Of a DNA stretch of 64,000 nucleotides, positions 1-7,321 are shown piece after piece (the first letter of the stretch is position 1; every line of letters begins with the position of its first letter). The stretch comes from Rhodopseudomonas palustris (lineage in GTDB: Bacteria; Pseudomonadota; Alphaproteobacteria; Rhizobiales; Xanthobacteraceae), in contig NZ_QKQS01000001.1 in assembly GCF_003226555.1 (NCBI RefSeq), positions 1-64,000 on the forward strand. The letters are read 5' to 3'. Under the pieces are notes generated by a model. That model made no database searches. It saw only the letters and a list, made by a program, of their open reading frames with translations, and was not told the origin of the DNA. The position numbers and the translations under genes are program-made.

Positions 1-2238
1 GCTCAAAGTGCTCTCCAAGAGCAGACCGTCGTCATCCTGCGTAGGCCGGTGATCACCTGGATGCTGATAGTTGGCACCCTGCTCAGGCCAGTCATCCGAC
101 CATGGAGGATCGGTATCCTGACCGACGGAGGCACGGTTGACCGTTCCGACTGGCCGGATACCGGGATCAGAATGATCGACGTTGACGAGAATAGGCCGGT
201 CGACGGTGAGATCGACCGGATGACCGGACGAATGAGCGCCGACACCGTGCTCCACGACGACAGCATCGACCGTCGGACGGGCGGAAGGATTGATCGAAGC
301 AACGGAGGTGGGCTGGCTTTTTATCTTATGGGCACCGTCGCGGAATCCATCGGAAACCTTTGCAGATACTGCATTTGCACGCCTGAAAACGCCACGCTCG
401 CACTTGACGAGACCGAGTGCCTTCATCGCTTCGTCCCAGTGCTTGTAGGCCGTCGACGGCGACACCATGCCGAGGGACTTGATCGCTTCGGTCTTGCGGA
501 TCTCACCCTGGGTCCACAGGACGACGACGAGCTCACGGCACATACGGTCCATGACCTTCGTCGTCCGTCCTTCTCCGGTGACCCGGCTGGACAGTGACTG
601 TCGGGCCTTGGTCGTCTCAAGGCCGTCCTCGGCGATGGCCACGCGGTCGCGGCCCCGGTACCTGGCCGGTTTGGCCAGGCGGTGGTTGATGTAGCGCGCG
701 GCGAATGCGCAGCGGCGCTGCAGGACCGCGTCGAGGGCCGCTGCGGCCTCCTCGCTGTCGTCGGCCATTGCGAGCTCAGGCTCGACCAGGGGCCGCACGC
801 GCGCGTCGAACCAGTCGGCCAGTTTGCAGGAACGCTTGGCGTCGATAAAACCCGCGGGGAAGTCGCGCGTCTTCAGGATCTCAGCGACCATCGGCTCGAT
901 CGTCGCGCCCACCGTCCTCCAGATCGGGTTCGACAACTTCGGCGATGCGCCTTCGGTCTCGGCCGCCAGCTTGGCCGCGCGCTCGAACATCGCGTGCTCG
1001 TCCGGCCGCTGGGCATATCCGGGGATCGACGCGAAATCGTCGAGCTCGTACCACCTGTCATCCTGGACGACGATGGTCTGCCAGTACGGAGACAGAGGGT
1101 TCTTTGGGCGGAAAATGTTGGTCATCGCCGGGTCTGCGCCGAGCGGGATCAGTAGGTCGACCAACGACCTGAGCGTCCGCCAAAATTTTTGCACCGGGCG
1201 CTTTTGGCATCGCGGGTCGCCAAGATGCTGCTCGACGCCGTTCTCGTCGATGATCGTCCGTGGCAAATTGTTCCAGACGCACGCTTCGGGCTTCAAGAGC
1301 CAGAATGCGTGAGGCCGGCAGAAGCGACCGGAGGGGTCCCTGCGTCCGGTGATGATGTTTGGCATGCGGTCCGGGCCCAGGATCGCCAGCAGCGCGGCAT
1401 GGAAAGACTCGTAGCTCTCCCACACGCTGTCGAAGTCGACGACGAGATAGCAGAGGCGAACCTTCGACAACTCGACGTAGGGCGCGTCCAACGCGAAGAG
1501 TTTAGTCGCCGCCCGCATCAGGACGGCCTTGTCAGTCCCGCAGCGCGCGTCGCGCGGAGCGATCTGCGCCCACCGCGCCAGCGACGGGGACCCGATCTCT
1601 GAGCGGTAGCGGACGTCGTCGCTGAAAAATTCGTGGAATGGGGCGTACCTGAAGCCGGCGATCTCTTTACTGCTGGTGTGCAAAAAACCGTCGCGAAGAC
1701 GAGTTCTGATCGCGTCCCGGCGTTCCTCGGCGATCCGCTTCCCAAGTAGTTCTTTTGCGAGCCTCTGCTTGGCCTCGTATGCCGATTCTTCCTCAGCCTC
1801 GACCTTGGAAACTACCTTCGCCCGGGCCGCACGGCGCGCTCGCTTCGCAGCCTGCTTCAGGCGCTTCTCAGCGTACGCGAGGGCGCCGCGCTCCTCGGAC
1901 TCGCTCTGGAATGCCACGAGACCGGCGTGCTGACTGTCGTCGCCGCGCGATGAGTGTCGGTAGCCGTCCGATCCGGTGATCGTCCGCGTCTCCTCGCGCT
2001 CGACCCCGTCGAGCTCGGCGTCGCTGAGGCCAGCGAGCGCATCTGGCGGGAGTATGTCTCGCGTCCGGAGCGTCCGCACGACGAGGACGCCCTGGGAGCG
2101 TCCGGCCGCCTTGTTCATAAAGGTGTCTGGATCGATCGCGTCGAGAGCCTCTTCGATCGTGTCGTGTTCGTCGGCGCGGTGAAAGTCCTGGAAATCCTTC
2201 GGTAGGTCCCACGACTGGAACGCGTGCAACGGCGGCAT
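1..2238 (-). CDS. Replicase-family plasmid replication protein (C-terminus beyond the window)
   Basis: One frame stays open without a stop from the left edge to the start region, giving at least 746 residues; the C-terminus is outside the window. The middle matches the Replicase family (PF03090; ColE2 Rep/AEP-primase-like). An acidic VVDFDS segment lies near residues 267-271, an HAFWLL segment near 310 (where the family has GHAHxxW) and a KNPLSPYW motif near 379. Around residues 565-625 a predicted winged helix-turn-helix could bind the origin; the tail is acidic and disordered. ATG at 2238 was chosen, but an in-frame TTG at 2295 is equally open and neither has a clear ribosome-binding site. 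Such proteins prime and initiate replication of plasmids and integrative elements. Family assignment is by motif only. A plus-strand reading of this stretch gives only Arg/His-rich antisense frames. Confidence 0.8.
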   Translation of the reverse strand, partial: MPPLHAFQSWDLPKDFQDFHRADEHDTIEEALDAIDPDTFMNKAAGRSQGVLVVRTLRTRDILPPDALAGLSDAELDGVEREETRTITGSDGYRHSSRGDDSQHAGLVAFQSESEERGALAYAEKRLKQAAKRARRAARAKVVSKVEAEEESAYEAKQRLAKELLGKRIAEERRDAIRTRLRDGFLHTSSKEIAGFRYAPFHEFFSDDVRYRSEIGSPSLARWAQIAPRDARCGTDKAVLMRAATKLFALDAPYVELSKVRLCYLVVDFDSVWESYESFHAALLAILGPDRMPNIITGRRDPSGRFCRPHAFWLLKPEACVWNNLPRTIIDENGVEQHLGDPRCQKRPVQKFWRTLRSLVDLLIPLGADPAMTNIFRPKNPLSPYWQTIVVQDDRWYELDDFASIPGYAQRPDEHAMFERAAKLAAETEGASPKLSNPIWRTVGATIEPMVAEILKTRDFPAGFIDAKRSCKLADWFDARVRPLVEPELAMADDSEEAAAALDAVLQRRCAFAARYINHRLAKPARYRGRDRVAIAEDGLETTKARQSLSSRVTGEGRTTKVMDRMCRELVVVLWTQGEIRKTEAIKSLGMVSPSTAYKHWDEAMKALGLVKCERGVFRRANAVSAKVSDGFRDGAHKIKSQPTSVASINPSARPTVDAVVVEHGVGAHSSGHPVDLTVDRPILVNVDHSDPGIRPVGTVNRASVGQDTDPPWSDDWPEQGANYQHPGDHRPTQDDDGLLLESTLS

Positions 2239-2370
2239 CCGCGGCGGGCGCGGACGCTTCGTCTTCGGTGCGGTTTCTGCTGCGGCGTCGGTCAACTTGG
2301 AGATGCCCAGGGTCGGCGATCAAGCCGACAGCATCTGGCTAAGGATAGAGAGTGTCAAGTCATTGATTTC

Positions 2371-2391
2371 ATTGTACGAAGTTGCCACCAT
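2371..2391 (-). promoter_or_regulatory. Element motif copy 1 (inverted), upstream of replicase
   Basis: On the minus strand this reads ATGGTGGCAACTTCGTAC, differing at two positions from the copies ahead of the ATPase and of the 5676 gene. It lies about 135 bases upstream of the replicase ATG, a reasonable place for an operator or an origin site. The binding protein is unknown. Confidence 0.55.
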
Positions 2392-2424
2392 ATCTGTGGA
2401 AAAGAGGACGGATTGCTCGGCATA

Positions 2425-2657
2425 TCTCGGTGACGTTTCGAGATTCGAAATGTCGTCGGAGCCCGAGATTTCCCGAAGCCGGGCCGGATGAACCGAGATG
2501 AATCCCGAGTGATAGTAATGATGGCAACTTGGCACACGAGATGACTATGTGACTGACTGCGTTGATACTTCTCGGCCATCTTCCGAGATCTCGGCGACGT
2601 TTCGAAATTCTGATCATCAAAATCTCGAAACGTAACGTTTCGAATCCCGAAACGTTA
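2425..2657. repeat. Array of ACGTTTCGA half-sites: candidate origin iterons or operator
   Basis: The 9-mer ACGTTTCGA occurs at 2433, 2597 and 2635 on the plus strand and in inverted form at 2445 (one mismatch), 2625 and 2647 (one mismatch). Two pairs, 2433/2445 and 2635/2647, have identical geometry: facing half-sites with a three-base spacer, making two 21-bp near-palindromes about 200 bases apart. A longer direct repeat beginning TCTCGGYGACGTTTCGA covers 2425-2445 and 2590-2610. The array fills the gap between the ribbon-helix-helix gene and the replicase, is more AT-rich than its surroundings and contains no credible gene. It could be a replication origin or the operator of the neighbouring RHH protein. 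Confidence 0.65.
2513..2529 (+). promoter_or_regulatory. Element motif copy 2 (partial)
   Basis: This reads TAGTAATGATGGCAACT. It shares its first 16 bases with the copy at 5574, then diverges before the CGTCGTAC half. It sits inside the replicase upstream region between the two ACGTTTCGA palindromes. It may be a decayed or half operator. Confidence 0.45.
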
Positions 2658-3101
2658 GTTGTCTTGTCCGGCGTCTTCGTCGTCGCCTTCGACGAGCTTC
2701 TTGGCTTCGTCCCACCAGAGGGAAGGATCCTCGAATTCGGCCTCAGGAAGCGGCACCCCGAAGATCGCAGCGTGAGCGGCGGAGTAGCGCGTCCACCGCT
2801 CGGCCTTGCTGAGCGTCGACATAGCAGCGTAGCGGGCCTGCCCGAAGCCGCCCAAAATTTTGCCGACCGCGTCCATCCGCGGATTCCTTGGGTCCGCATT
2901 GAGCCACGCGACGAGTAGCCTCTCAACGTACCGCGATCTCGAGACGCCGGCCGCACGGGCCCGAACCGTGAGGATCTTCATGAGATCCGGGTGGGCCCGG
3001 AGGATCAGCCGCGCTGACCGGACGTCGTCCGGGCGAGCCTGGCGCCCGGGCCGCGGCGGGGCCTGCGACTTCTTCTGAACGGGTTTCGAATCCTTAACCA
3101 T
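2655..3101 (-). CDS. Ribbon-helix-helix (Arc/CopG-like) DNA-binding protein of the element
   Basis: A 148-residue protein with a basic, Pro/Lys-rich N-terminus of about 25 residues. It is followed by a strand (ARLILRAH) and two helices ending SRSRYVERLLVAWL near residues 30-70, which is the ribbon-helix-helix pattern of Arc/CopG/ParG-type proteins. The rest is an acidic helical tail ending EGDDEDAGQDN. AGGGGC sits eight bases before the ATG. It is read toward the replicase and divergently from the AAA+ gene. The ACGTTTCGA palindromes begin exactly at its stop codon, so it is the natural candidate to bind them. A role as copy-control repressor or partition protein is inference. Confidence 0.75.
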   Translation of the reverse strand: MVKDSKPVQKKSQAPPRPGRQARPDDVRSARLILRAHPDLMKILTVRARAAGVSRSRYVERLLVAWLNADPRNPRMDAVGKILGGFGQARYAAMSTLSKAERWTRYSAAHAAIFGVPLPEAEFEDPSLWWDEAKKLVEGDDEDAGQDN

Positions 3102-3135
3102 GGAAGCCCCTAATCCTTGAAAAAGGTGGATATAT

Positions 3136-3174
3136 CGTCATACGATCGAGGCCAATGATGGCAACGTCGTACGG
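3136..3174. promoter_or_regulatory. Element motif copy 3 with half-site, in the divergent promoter region
   Basis: The 82-bp gap between the RHH gene (leftward) and the AAA+ gene (rightward) holds CGTCATACGA at 3136 and the full 19-mer AATGATGGCAACGTCGTAC at 3154-3172. The 19-mer is base-for-base identical to the copy at 5578. The two CGTCRTACG cores are 29 bp apart, close to three helical turns. The 19-mer ends 11 bases before the AAA+ ATG, so a bound protein would block transcription or translation start. Confidence 0.6.
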
Positions 3175-3183
3175 TCAAATAGC

Positions 3184-5217
3184 ATGCCAGATAGCGATTC
3201 GAAACGCGATACGAGCGATTACTGGCTGACGACCGTCGAAGAGGACCGCGCCGAGTGCGCGCCGGCGCCGGATGAGCCTGAAATCGTCGAGCGCCAGACC
3301 GCCGCCCTCGTGGCGCTGCTGTTCCAGACGCAGCGTGAGGCTGTCGAACACGCCATCGCGACCACCGAGAACGCGCTGCGCGGCCGGCCAGACCGTCCGT
3401 ATCCCGACCTCGCGGAGATGCAGAAGCTGCGAGGGACCGGCGTCGATGAAAAACTCTGGTCGGAAGCGTGCCGGGTGATCGCCGCGGACCTCGAAGCGAT
3501 CGGTGGGCCGCGCGCCGCCGAGGCCGCTCTGTGCTGGTGGATGCTTGCGGCGTCGCCACGGGATCCGGAGACCTGCGCCGTTGGTGTTGACCTCCAGCAA
3601 CTCGCGCGCAGGGTCCGGTGGCCGGAAAAGGACGACGAGATCAAAGCCCGCGTGCGCGTGTGGCTGGCGGCCCACGCCGGCGAATACGAGCACGACGATC
3701 GCGACCTTTTCGCCATCTCCGAAGCCGAGGTCTCGCGGGCCACGCCACCGAAGGATTCGACGACGATGAGGAAGGTCTTCGACGGCGTGCCCCTCTCTGT
3801 GCTCATGTGCGACGACGAGACCGCTGCAGTGAAACTGGTCGTGCACTACACGAGCAAGGTCGCCGGCATGACCAAAGCGAAGCTTCCGGCCGTCCTGTCT
3901 GTGTCCAGCACGCCTCCGCAAGACGGGGACCGCCGATCATGGTGGCGAACAGAGTGCCGACGGATGTCGAACACCTTGTCCGAGCGAGCAGACGACGGCC
4001 TGGCCGGCGCGACCGCGCTCGCGTGGCGCATGCTCGCCGCAGACCCGGCCGACACGCGGACGTTTTTGCCGGTGCTGCCGGCGCTGATGTATCTCGCCGA
4101 CCGCTGCCACTGGTCGGATGCCGACAAGGCAAAGCTGCAGGCGCGCTTGAAAATCTGGCTCCATGCTGCCTCCGGAGAATACGGACACGTCAAGCAATCG
4201 ATCTTCCAATTCGCCGCGCGCGAGACCGACATGAAGATCGTCCGGGCCAGCGATCTCGATCAGGAGGTCGACGAAGATGCATCCGACGCCGAGCAGGCCG
4301 CCGCGTGGCTACGCCGGAAGCGCCGCCTCCCGTCGTCACCGCGCCTCAGGCCGGCGCCTGATGGGCCCGCCGTCGTCGTGATGACGGAGGCGCCGACCGA
4401 GCGGAAACACCTGCCCGACGTCTGGAAGAATCTCGACGCCGCCGACGTCGCCCTGGTCGTCTGCCGCGACGCCTATGCGGTCAGGCGGGCGCTGGAGGCC
4501 GAGTACCCGCACGCGCGTGCCGCGGTGGCGACGCTGACGCAGGATCTGCGCTCCGGAGAGCCCGTCAAGCTGCGGCCGACGCTTCTCGTCGGTCCCCCGG
4601 GCTCAGGCAAGTCCCGCCTGGTGCGGCGCCTGGCCGAGCTCCTGGGCGTCTATGTCTACCGGGTCGACGCGACGGCGTCGGCCGACGGATTTTTCGCCGG
4701 CACGAACAGGTCATGGCACTCGTCGGCCCCCTCCGTGCCCTCGCGCGCGATAGCAGCGTCGATGCGCGCAAATCCCATCGTCATGGTCGACGAGATCGAG
4801 AAGGCCGCGGACAGCACCATGAACGGCAATCTGTGGAGCGCGATGACGCCTTTTCTCGAGCGCGAGACGTCCTGCCGCTATCGCGACGTCGGCCTCGACG
4901 CGGAGCTCGATCTCTCGCACGTCAACCACGTCGCCACCGCAAACTCGACCGATCGGCTCCCGAGCTATCTGCGCGACCGCTTCCGGATGATCAAGGTCCC
5001 GTCCCCCTCGCTGGCGCACCTGCCGGCCCTGGCGGCGCTGGTCATGCAGGACATCGAGCGAGACGACGATGCGCGCGCCGGGGCCCCGCCCCTGGCGCCC
5101 GACGAGCTCGACGTCATCGGCCGGGCATGGGTGCGGGAGCGTTTCTCGATGCGTAAGCTGACGCGCCTGGTCGAGGCGACCCTCGAAGCGCGCGACGCCT
5201 GCGCGCCGCGGCACTGA
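3184..5217 (+). CDS. AAA+ ATPase with a duplicated N-terminal module (element-encoded)
   Basis: A 677-residue protein. The C-terminal third is an AAA+ ATPase: Walker A GPPGSGKS at 470-477, Walker B IVMVDEIEKA with catalytic Asp536-Glu537, then an ATANSTDRLP sensor-1-like stretch and an arginine-bearing LRDRFR. The DEIEK box and layout resemble Lon-type AAA modules, but there is no Lon protease domain. The N-terminal 380 residues match nothing I recognise and contain an internal duplication. Residues about 114-183 and 277-347 share the pattern AL.W.MLAA.P.D..T, then W...D..K...R...WL.A..GEY.H. No ribosome-binding site precedes the ATG, and the 19-bp element motif ends just upstream. Likely an ATP-driven remodeller serving replication, partition or transfer of the element; substrate unknown. 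Confidence 0.8.
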   Translation: MPDSDSKRDTSDYWLTTVEEDRAECAPAPDEPEIVERQTAALVALLFQTQREAVEHAIATTENALRGRPDRPYPDLAEMQKLRGTGVDEKLWSEACRVIAADLEAIGGPRAAEAALCWWMLAASPRDPETCAVGVDLQQLARRVRWPEKDDEIKARVRVWLAAHAGEYEHDDRDLFAISEAEVSRATPPKDSTTMRKVFDGVPLSVLMCDDETAAVKLVVHYTSKVAGMTKAKLPAVLSVSSTPPQDGDRRSWWRTECRRMSNTLSERADDGLAGATALAWRMLAADPADTRTFLPVLPALMYLADRCHWSDADKAKLQARLKIWLHAASGEYGHVKQSIFQFAARETDMKIVRASDLDQEVDEDASDAEQAAAWLRRKRRLPSSPRLRPAPDGPAVVVMTEAPTERKHLPDVWKNLDAADVALVVCRDAYAVRRALEAEYPHARAAVATLTQDLRSGEPVKLRPTLLVGPPGSGKSRLVRRLAELLGVYVYRVDATASADGFFAGTNRSWHSSAPSVPSRAIAASMRANPIVMVDEIEKAADSTMNGNLWSAMTPFLERETSCRYRDVGLDAELDLSHVNHVATANSTDRLPSYLRDRFRMIKVPSPSLAHLPALAALVMQDIERDDDARAGAPPLAPDELDVIGRAWVRERFSMRKLTRLVEATLEARDACAPRH

Positions 5218-5227
5218 GGAGACCGAC

Positions 5228-5545
5228 ATGGACGACGTTGACGCCGTGATGTCTGCGCTGACCGACGAGGACGTCGATCGGTACCTGCGGAACGTGCCGC
5301 CGCCGGATGTCGAGATGCAGATCGCTCCGCGGCTCGACGACTGGGCGGTCCTGATCACGAATGAGTCAGGCCGCCAGGTCCTCAAGCTGATGGGGAGCGC
5401 CTACGGTCATCCAGAGCTCGAGGACGGCGAGCACATGCGCACCGGGCGCCTCGTCTGGGTCGACCCCAGCATGCGGTGGGCGCGCGCGACGGACCGGTTG
5501 TGGCGCCTCGACGACGCGGAAGACTCGCAGCCGACGGGCAATTGA
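5228..5545 (+). CDS. Small acidic hypothetical protein of the element
   Basis: This is 105 residues, ten bases after the ATPase stop with GAGGAGAC before the ATG, so almost certainly co-transcribed with it. The first 30 residues are acidic (DDVDAVMSALTDEDVDRYL). The core carries a GHPELEDGEHMRTGRLVWVD then WARATDRLWRL pattern. That loosely resembles small uncharacterised proteins on alphaproteobacterial plasmids and phages (DUF6634-like), but I cannot confirm the family. No signal peptide or membrane segment. Confidence 0.7.
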   Translation: MDDVDAVMSALTDEDVDRYLRNVPPPDVEMQIAPRLDDWAVLITNESGRQVLKLMGSAYGHPELEDGEHMRTGRLVWVDPSMRWARATDRLWRLDDAEDSQPTGN

Positions 5546-5547
5546 CG

Positions 5548-5598
5548 TAGTAATGATGACATCGTCGTACGATTAGTAATGATGGCAACGTCGTACTA
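5548..5598 (+). promoter_or_regulatory. Element motif copies 4 and 5: tandem 25-bp direct repeats
   Basis: Two direct repeats beginning TAGTAATGATG and ending CGTCGTAC plus two bases occupy 5548-5572 and 5574-5598, matching at 22 of 25 positions, with a 26-bp period. The second contains the 19-mer seen at 3154 unchanged. They lie between the small acidic gene and the next start, so they mark a second transcription or control point in the element. Confidence 0.65.
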
Positions 5599-5635
5599 AT
5601 CGGTCGCAAAAATATCGCTTGGCACTCTCAGGAAA

Positions 5636-5666
5636 CCGGGTGACGATTCTCGAGATCGTCACCCGG
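5636..5666 (+). promoter_or_regulatory. Perfect 12-bp inverted repeat just upstream of a start codon
   Basis: CCGGGTGACGAT and its exact complement flank a seven-base loop (TCTCGAG). The right arm ends nine bases before the ATG at 5676 and overlaps the upstream part of the CGGGAG ribosome-binding site. As RNA it would form a very stable hairpin that could limit initiation; as DNA it could be an operator for a dimeric repressor. There is no U-run, so it is not a standard terminator. Confidence 0.55.
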
Positions 5667-5675
5667 GAGATAGCC

Positions 5676-6128
5676 ATGACCATCACTGAACTCATCGGCA
5701 AGCACCTCAGGTCCGCAGCGCAGGCGCTCAAGGACCGCAATTTCGACGACTTCGCATTCGCGATCAGATCTATTGCCTCTTTCAGCGAGGCCGACAAGCT
5801 CGGGACGCAGATCGCTCACTCGGTGGCAGAAGTAAAGCTGTTCTCGGAGTGGCTTCGCCTGAATGAATCCGACTACACCAAGTATCTCGACGAAGTATCC
5901 GTCATGTTCGGCAAGCAGCGCGCGAACGGCAGGCTCGCTGATGTGATCCATTACCTGAACGACGAGAAGCGCCGTGCTGCGAAGCTGAAGGAATTCGAGA
6001 GCATGGGATTCGTCTTGATGAATCCCGGCGTCTTCAAGTTCAAAACTCAGACATCCGGCACCACGGATGCAGGCGCCGCAGTCAAGGTTACGCCTGACTG
6101 GAAGATCGATCGTACGCGTTGCTGCTAA
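5676..6128 (+). CDS. Hypothetical protein of the element, helical
   Basis: 150 residues starting MTITELIGKHLRSAAQAL, preceded by GGGAG at good spacing. The frame is open upstream to a TTG at 5619, but that start would put the inverted repeat inside the gene. Composition predicts a mainly helical soluble protein with an FDDFAFAIRSIASF segment and a Thr/Gly-rich C-terminal tail. Codon use is less extreme than in the ATPase gene. I do not recognise a family. It starts a run of close or overlapping genes that continues to 7071. Confidence 0.7.
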   Translation: MTITELIGKHLRSAAQALKDRNFDDFAFAIRSIASFSEADKLGTQIAHSVAEVKLFSEWLRLNESDYTKYLDEVSVMFGKQRANGRLADVIHYLNDEKRRAAKLKEFESMGFVLMNPGVFKFKTQTSGTTDAGAAVKVTPDWKIDRTRCC

Positions 6129-6132
6129 CGCT

Positions 6133-6363
6133 ATGCCCACCACCCTCCGCCTGATCGCCCTGGTCTTCGCCGTCGGCGCCGGCACGACGGCGCATTTCGC
6201 GGGGGCGATCTACGTCAACGTCCGGCGGCAGATCGACGAGATCACCGCCGATGAGTGCGACAACATGCGACGTATGGCCGACGAGATCGAACAGATCGAC
6301 CCGACGGCGCCGCGGGATACGGTGCCGGAGATCTGCGCAGGCAATGGAAACAGGAGCGAGTGA
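6133..6363 (+). CDS. Small single-span membrane or exported protein
   Basis: 76 residues starting four bases after the preceding stop. Residues 5-27 (LRLIALVFAVGAGTTAHFAGA) form one hydrophobic segment, followed by a charged domain with two cysteines (DECDNM and EICAGN). A longer frame reaches back to 6067 inside the previous gene, but the later ATG gives a clean membrane anchor. Its stop overlaps the next ATG as TGATG, which implies translational coupling. Function unknown; a lysis accessory or anchor protein is possible. Confidence 0.6.
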   Translation: MPTTLRLIALVFAVGAGTTAHFAGAIYVNVRRQIDEITADECDNMRRMADEIEQIDPTAPRDTVPEICAGNGNRSE

Positions 6364-6542
6364 TGAGCAGCTACACCAGCATGGAGGAATATCTCGAGGT
6401 AGAGATGGCAAGGAGGCCGATTCTACTTGGGGTGTTCCGCAAATTCAAAGGACGCGATCGGCGCCGTATCAAGCGCGAGATGCGCAAAGCGGAATTGATT
6501 GAGCGTTCGCTGTTCGGATCTCATGACAGGAGAGCATCATAA
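6363..6542 (+). CDS. Small basic hypothetical protein
   Basis: 59 residues, MSSYTSMEEYLEVEM then a strongly basic stretch (FRKFKGRDRRRIKREMRK). Its ATG overlaps the previous stop by one base, and GAGCGAG lies upstream inside that gene. Its own stop TAA overlaps the ATA start of the next frame. The acidic-then-basic layout suggests a nucleic-acid or protein-binding helix, but no family is recognised. Confidence 0.55.
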   Translation: MSSYTSMEEYLEVEMARRPILLGVFRKFKGRDRRRIKREMRKAELIERSLFGSHDRRAS

Positions 6543-6823
6543 CCACAACGACTACCACCGTCTTCCACCTCAACCAGGCCGAGGCTGCGATTATCAGCAA
6601 ACGGCGCGCGCAGGTCGCCGACGACGAGCTCCGCAAGCTGCTCCACGATCACGTTCCCGGCCACGTATTGCGGTCTCTGCACTCGATGAGCGAGCGCATG
6701 ACTGGAGGCAGTCTGATGAGGACGATCGAGCTCCTCGTCGATGCGGCAGAGGCCAACGACCATACCCGGAAGCGGATCATGGATGGGTTGGTCGGGAACG
6801 TTCGCGGAGGAAAGCCGTCATGA
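6539..6823 (+). CDS. Paralogue A of a tandem pair; apparent ATA start codon
   Basis: A 94-residue frame whose N-terminus (TVFHLNQAEAAIISKRRAQVADDEL) is clearly homologous to the next gene (IVFHLNAAEAEIIRRRRAQIAEDEL). The frame has a TGA at 6522 and then no ATG, GTG or TTG before the conserved region. The codon aligned with the partner's ATG is ATA (6539), with AGGAGAG eight bases upstream. The start therefore seems to be ATA, or the gene is poorly translated after loss of ATG. The two paralogues differ after about residue 35: this copy has RSLHSMSERMTGGSLMRTIELL. It ends in an ATGA overlap with paralogue B. Soluble, helical, function unknown. Confidence 0.6.
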   Translation: MTTTTTTVFHLNQAEAAIISKRRAQVADDELRKLLHDHVPGHVLRSLHSMSERMTGGSLMRTIELLVDAAEANDHTRKRIMDGLVGNVRGGKPS

Positions 6824-7071
6824 CCGAGACCATCGTCTTCCACCTCAACGCGGCCGAGGCTGAGATCATCCGCCGGCGCCGCGCGCAGATTGCAGAAGAC
6901 GAACTCCGCCGGATCCTGCGTGAGAACTCGCCGCTGGCGCTCGCGGCCATCGACAGGATCATGAGTCGGCCTTGCGTTGGCGACGAAAGCTTCTTCGACC
7001 GCCTCGCTACCGTTCTCAAGACAGAAGCGGGCCGCGGCGGCTGCGAAGGCACTTTCGGAGTTGTCGGGTAG
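6820..7071 (+). CDS. Paralogue B of the tandem pair
   Basis: 83 residues beginning MTETIVFHLNAAEAEII, with GGAGGAAAG upstream and an ATGA overlap with paralogue A, so the two are translationally coupled. The first about 35 residues (FHLN.AEA.II..RRAQ.A.DEL) are shared with A; the C-terminal half is different and shorter. The shared segment looks like one or two amphipathic helices with an RRR or KRR patch. It is the last confident plus-strand gene of the element's operon. No known family recognised. Confidence 0.65.
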   Translation: MTETIVFHLNAAEAEIIRRRRAQIAEDELRRILRENSPLALAAIDRIMSRPCVGDESFFDRLATVLKTEAGRGGCEGTFGVVG

Positions 7072-7098
7072 CAGATGGGCGCGTCTGACAATGCGGCC

Positions 7099-7275
7099 TT
7101 ACCCGTCCCCCTCACCCAGCGCCCTCGGGTCCGATAGCACGGCAGCCCACCAGGCTTCCTCGTCGGCCTCAGCGGCGCGCTTGCGCTGCTCCGCGGTCAG
7201 GCGCCGCGTCATCGCCTCGACGCGAGCCTGCTTCTCGGTCGGGAACCTCCAACTCGCCGGCCGCCGTCCTGCCAT
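7099..7275 (-). CDS. Small basic hypothetical protein, opposite strand
   Basis: 58 residues starting MAGRRPASWRFPTEKQARVEAM, with GGGAGGGTG before the ATG. It is helical and charged (RRLTAEQRKRAAEADEEAWWAAV), with no membrane segment. It runs against the element's operon and ends 27 bases from paralogue B, so the two converge. No family recognised. The good ribosome-binding site and sensible composition favour a real gene. Confidence 0.5.
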   Translation of the reverse strand: MAGRRPASWRFPTEKQARVEAMTRRLTAEQRKRAAEADEEAWWAAVLSDPRALGEGDG

Positions 7276-7321
7276 GTCCACACCCTCCCGTTGACGATGG
7301 CACAAAACGAGAACAAAACAG

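Noticed and set aside
49-597. Plus-strand open frames in the first 2.3 kb, including one of 182 residues
   Set aside because: They oppose the single long minus-strand replicase frame, which has coherent family motifs; the plus-strand peptides are antisense-like.
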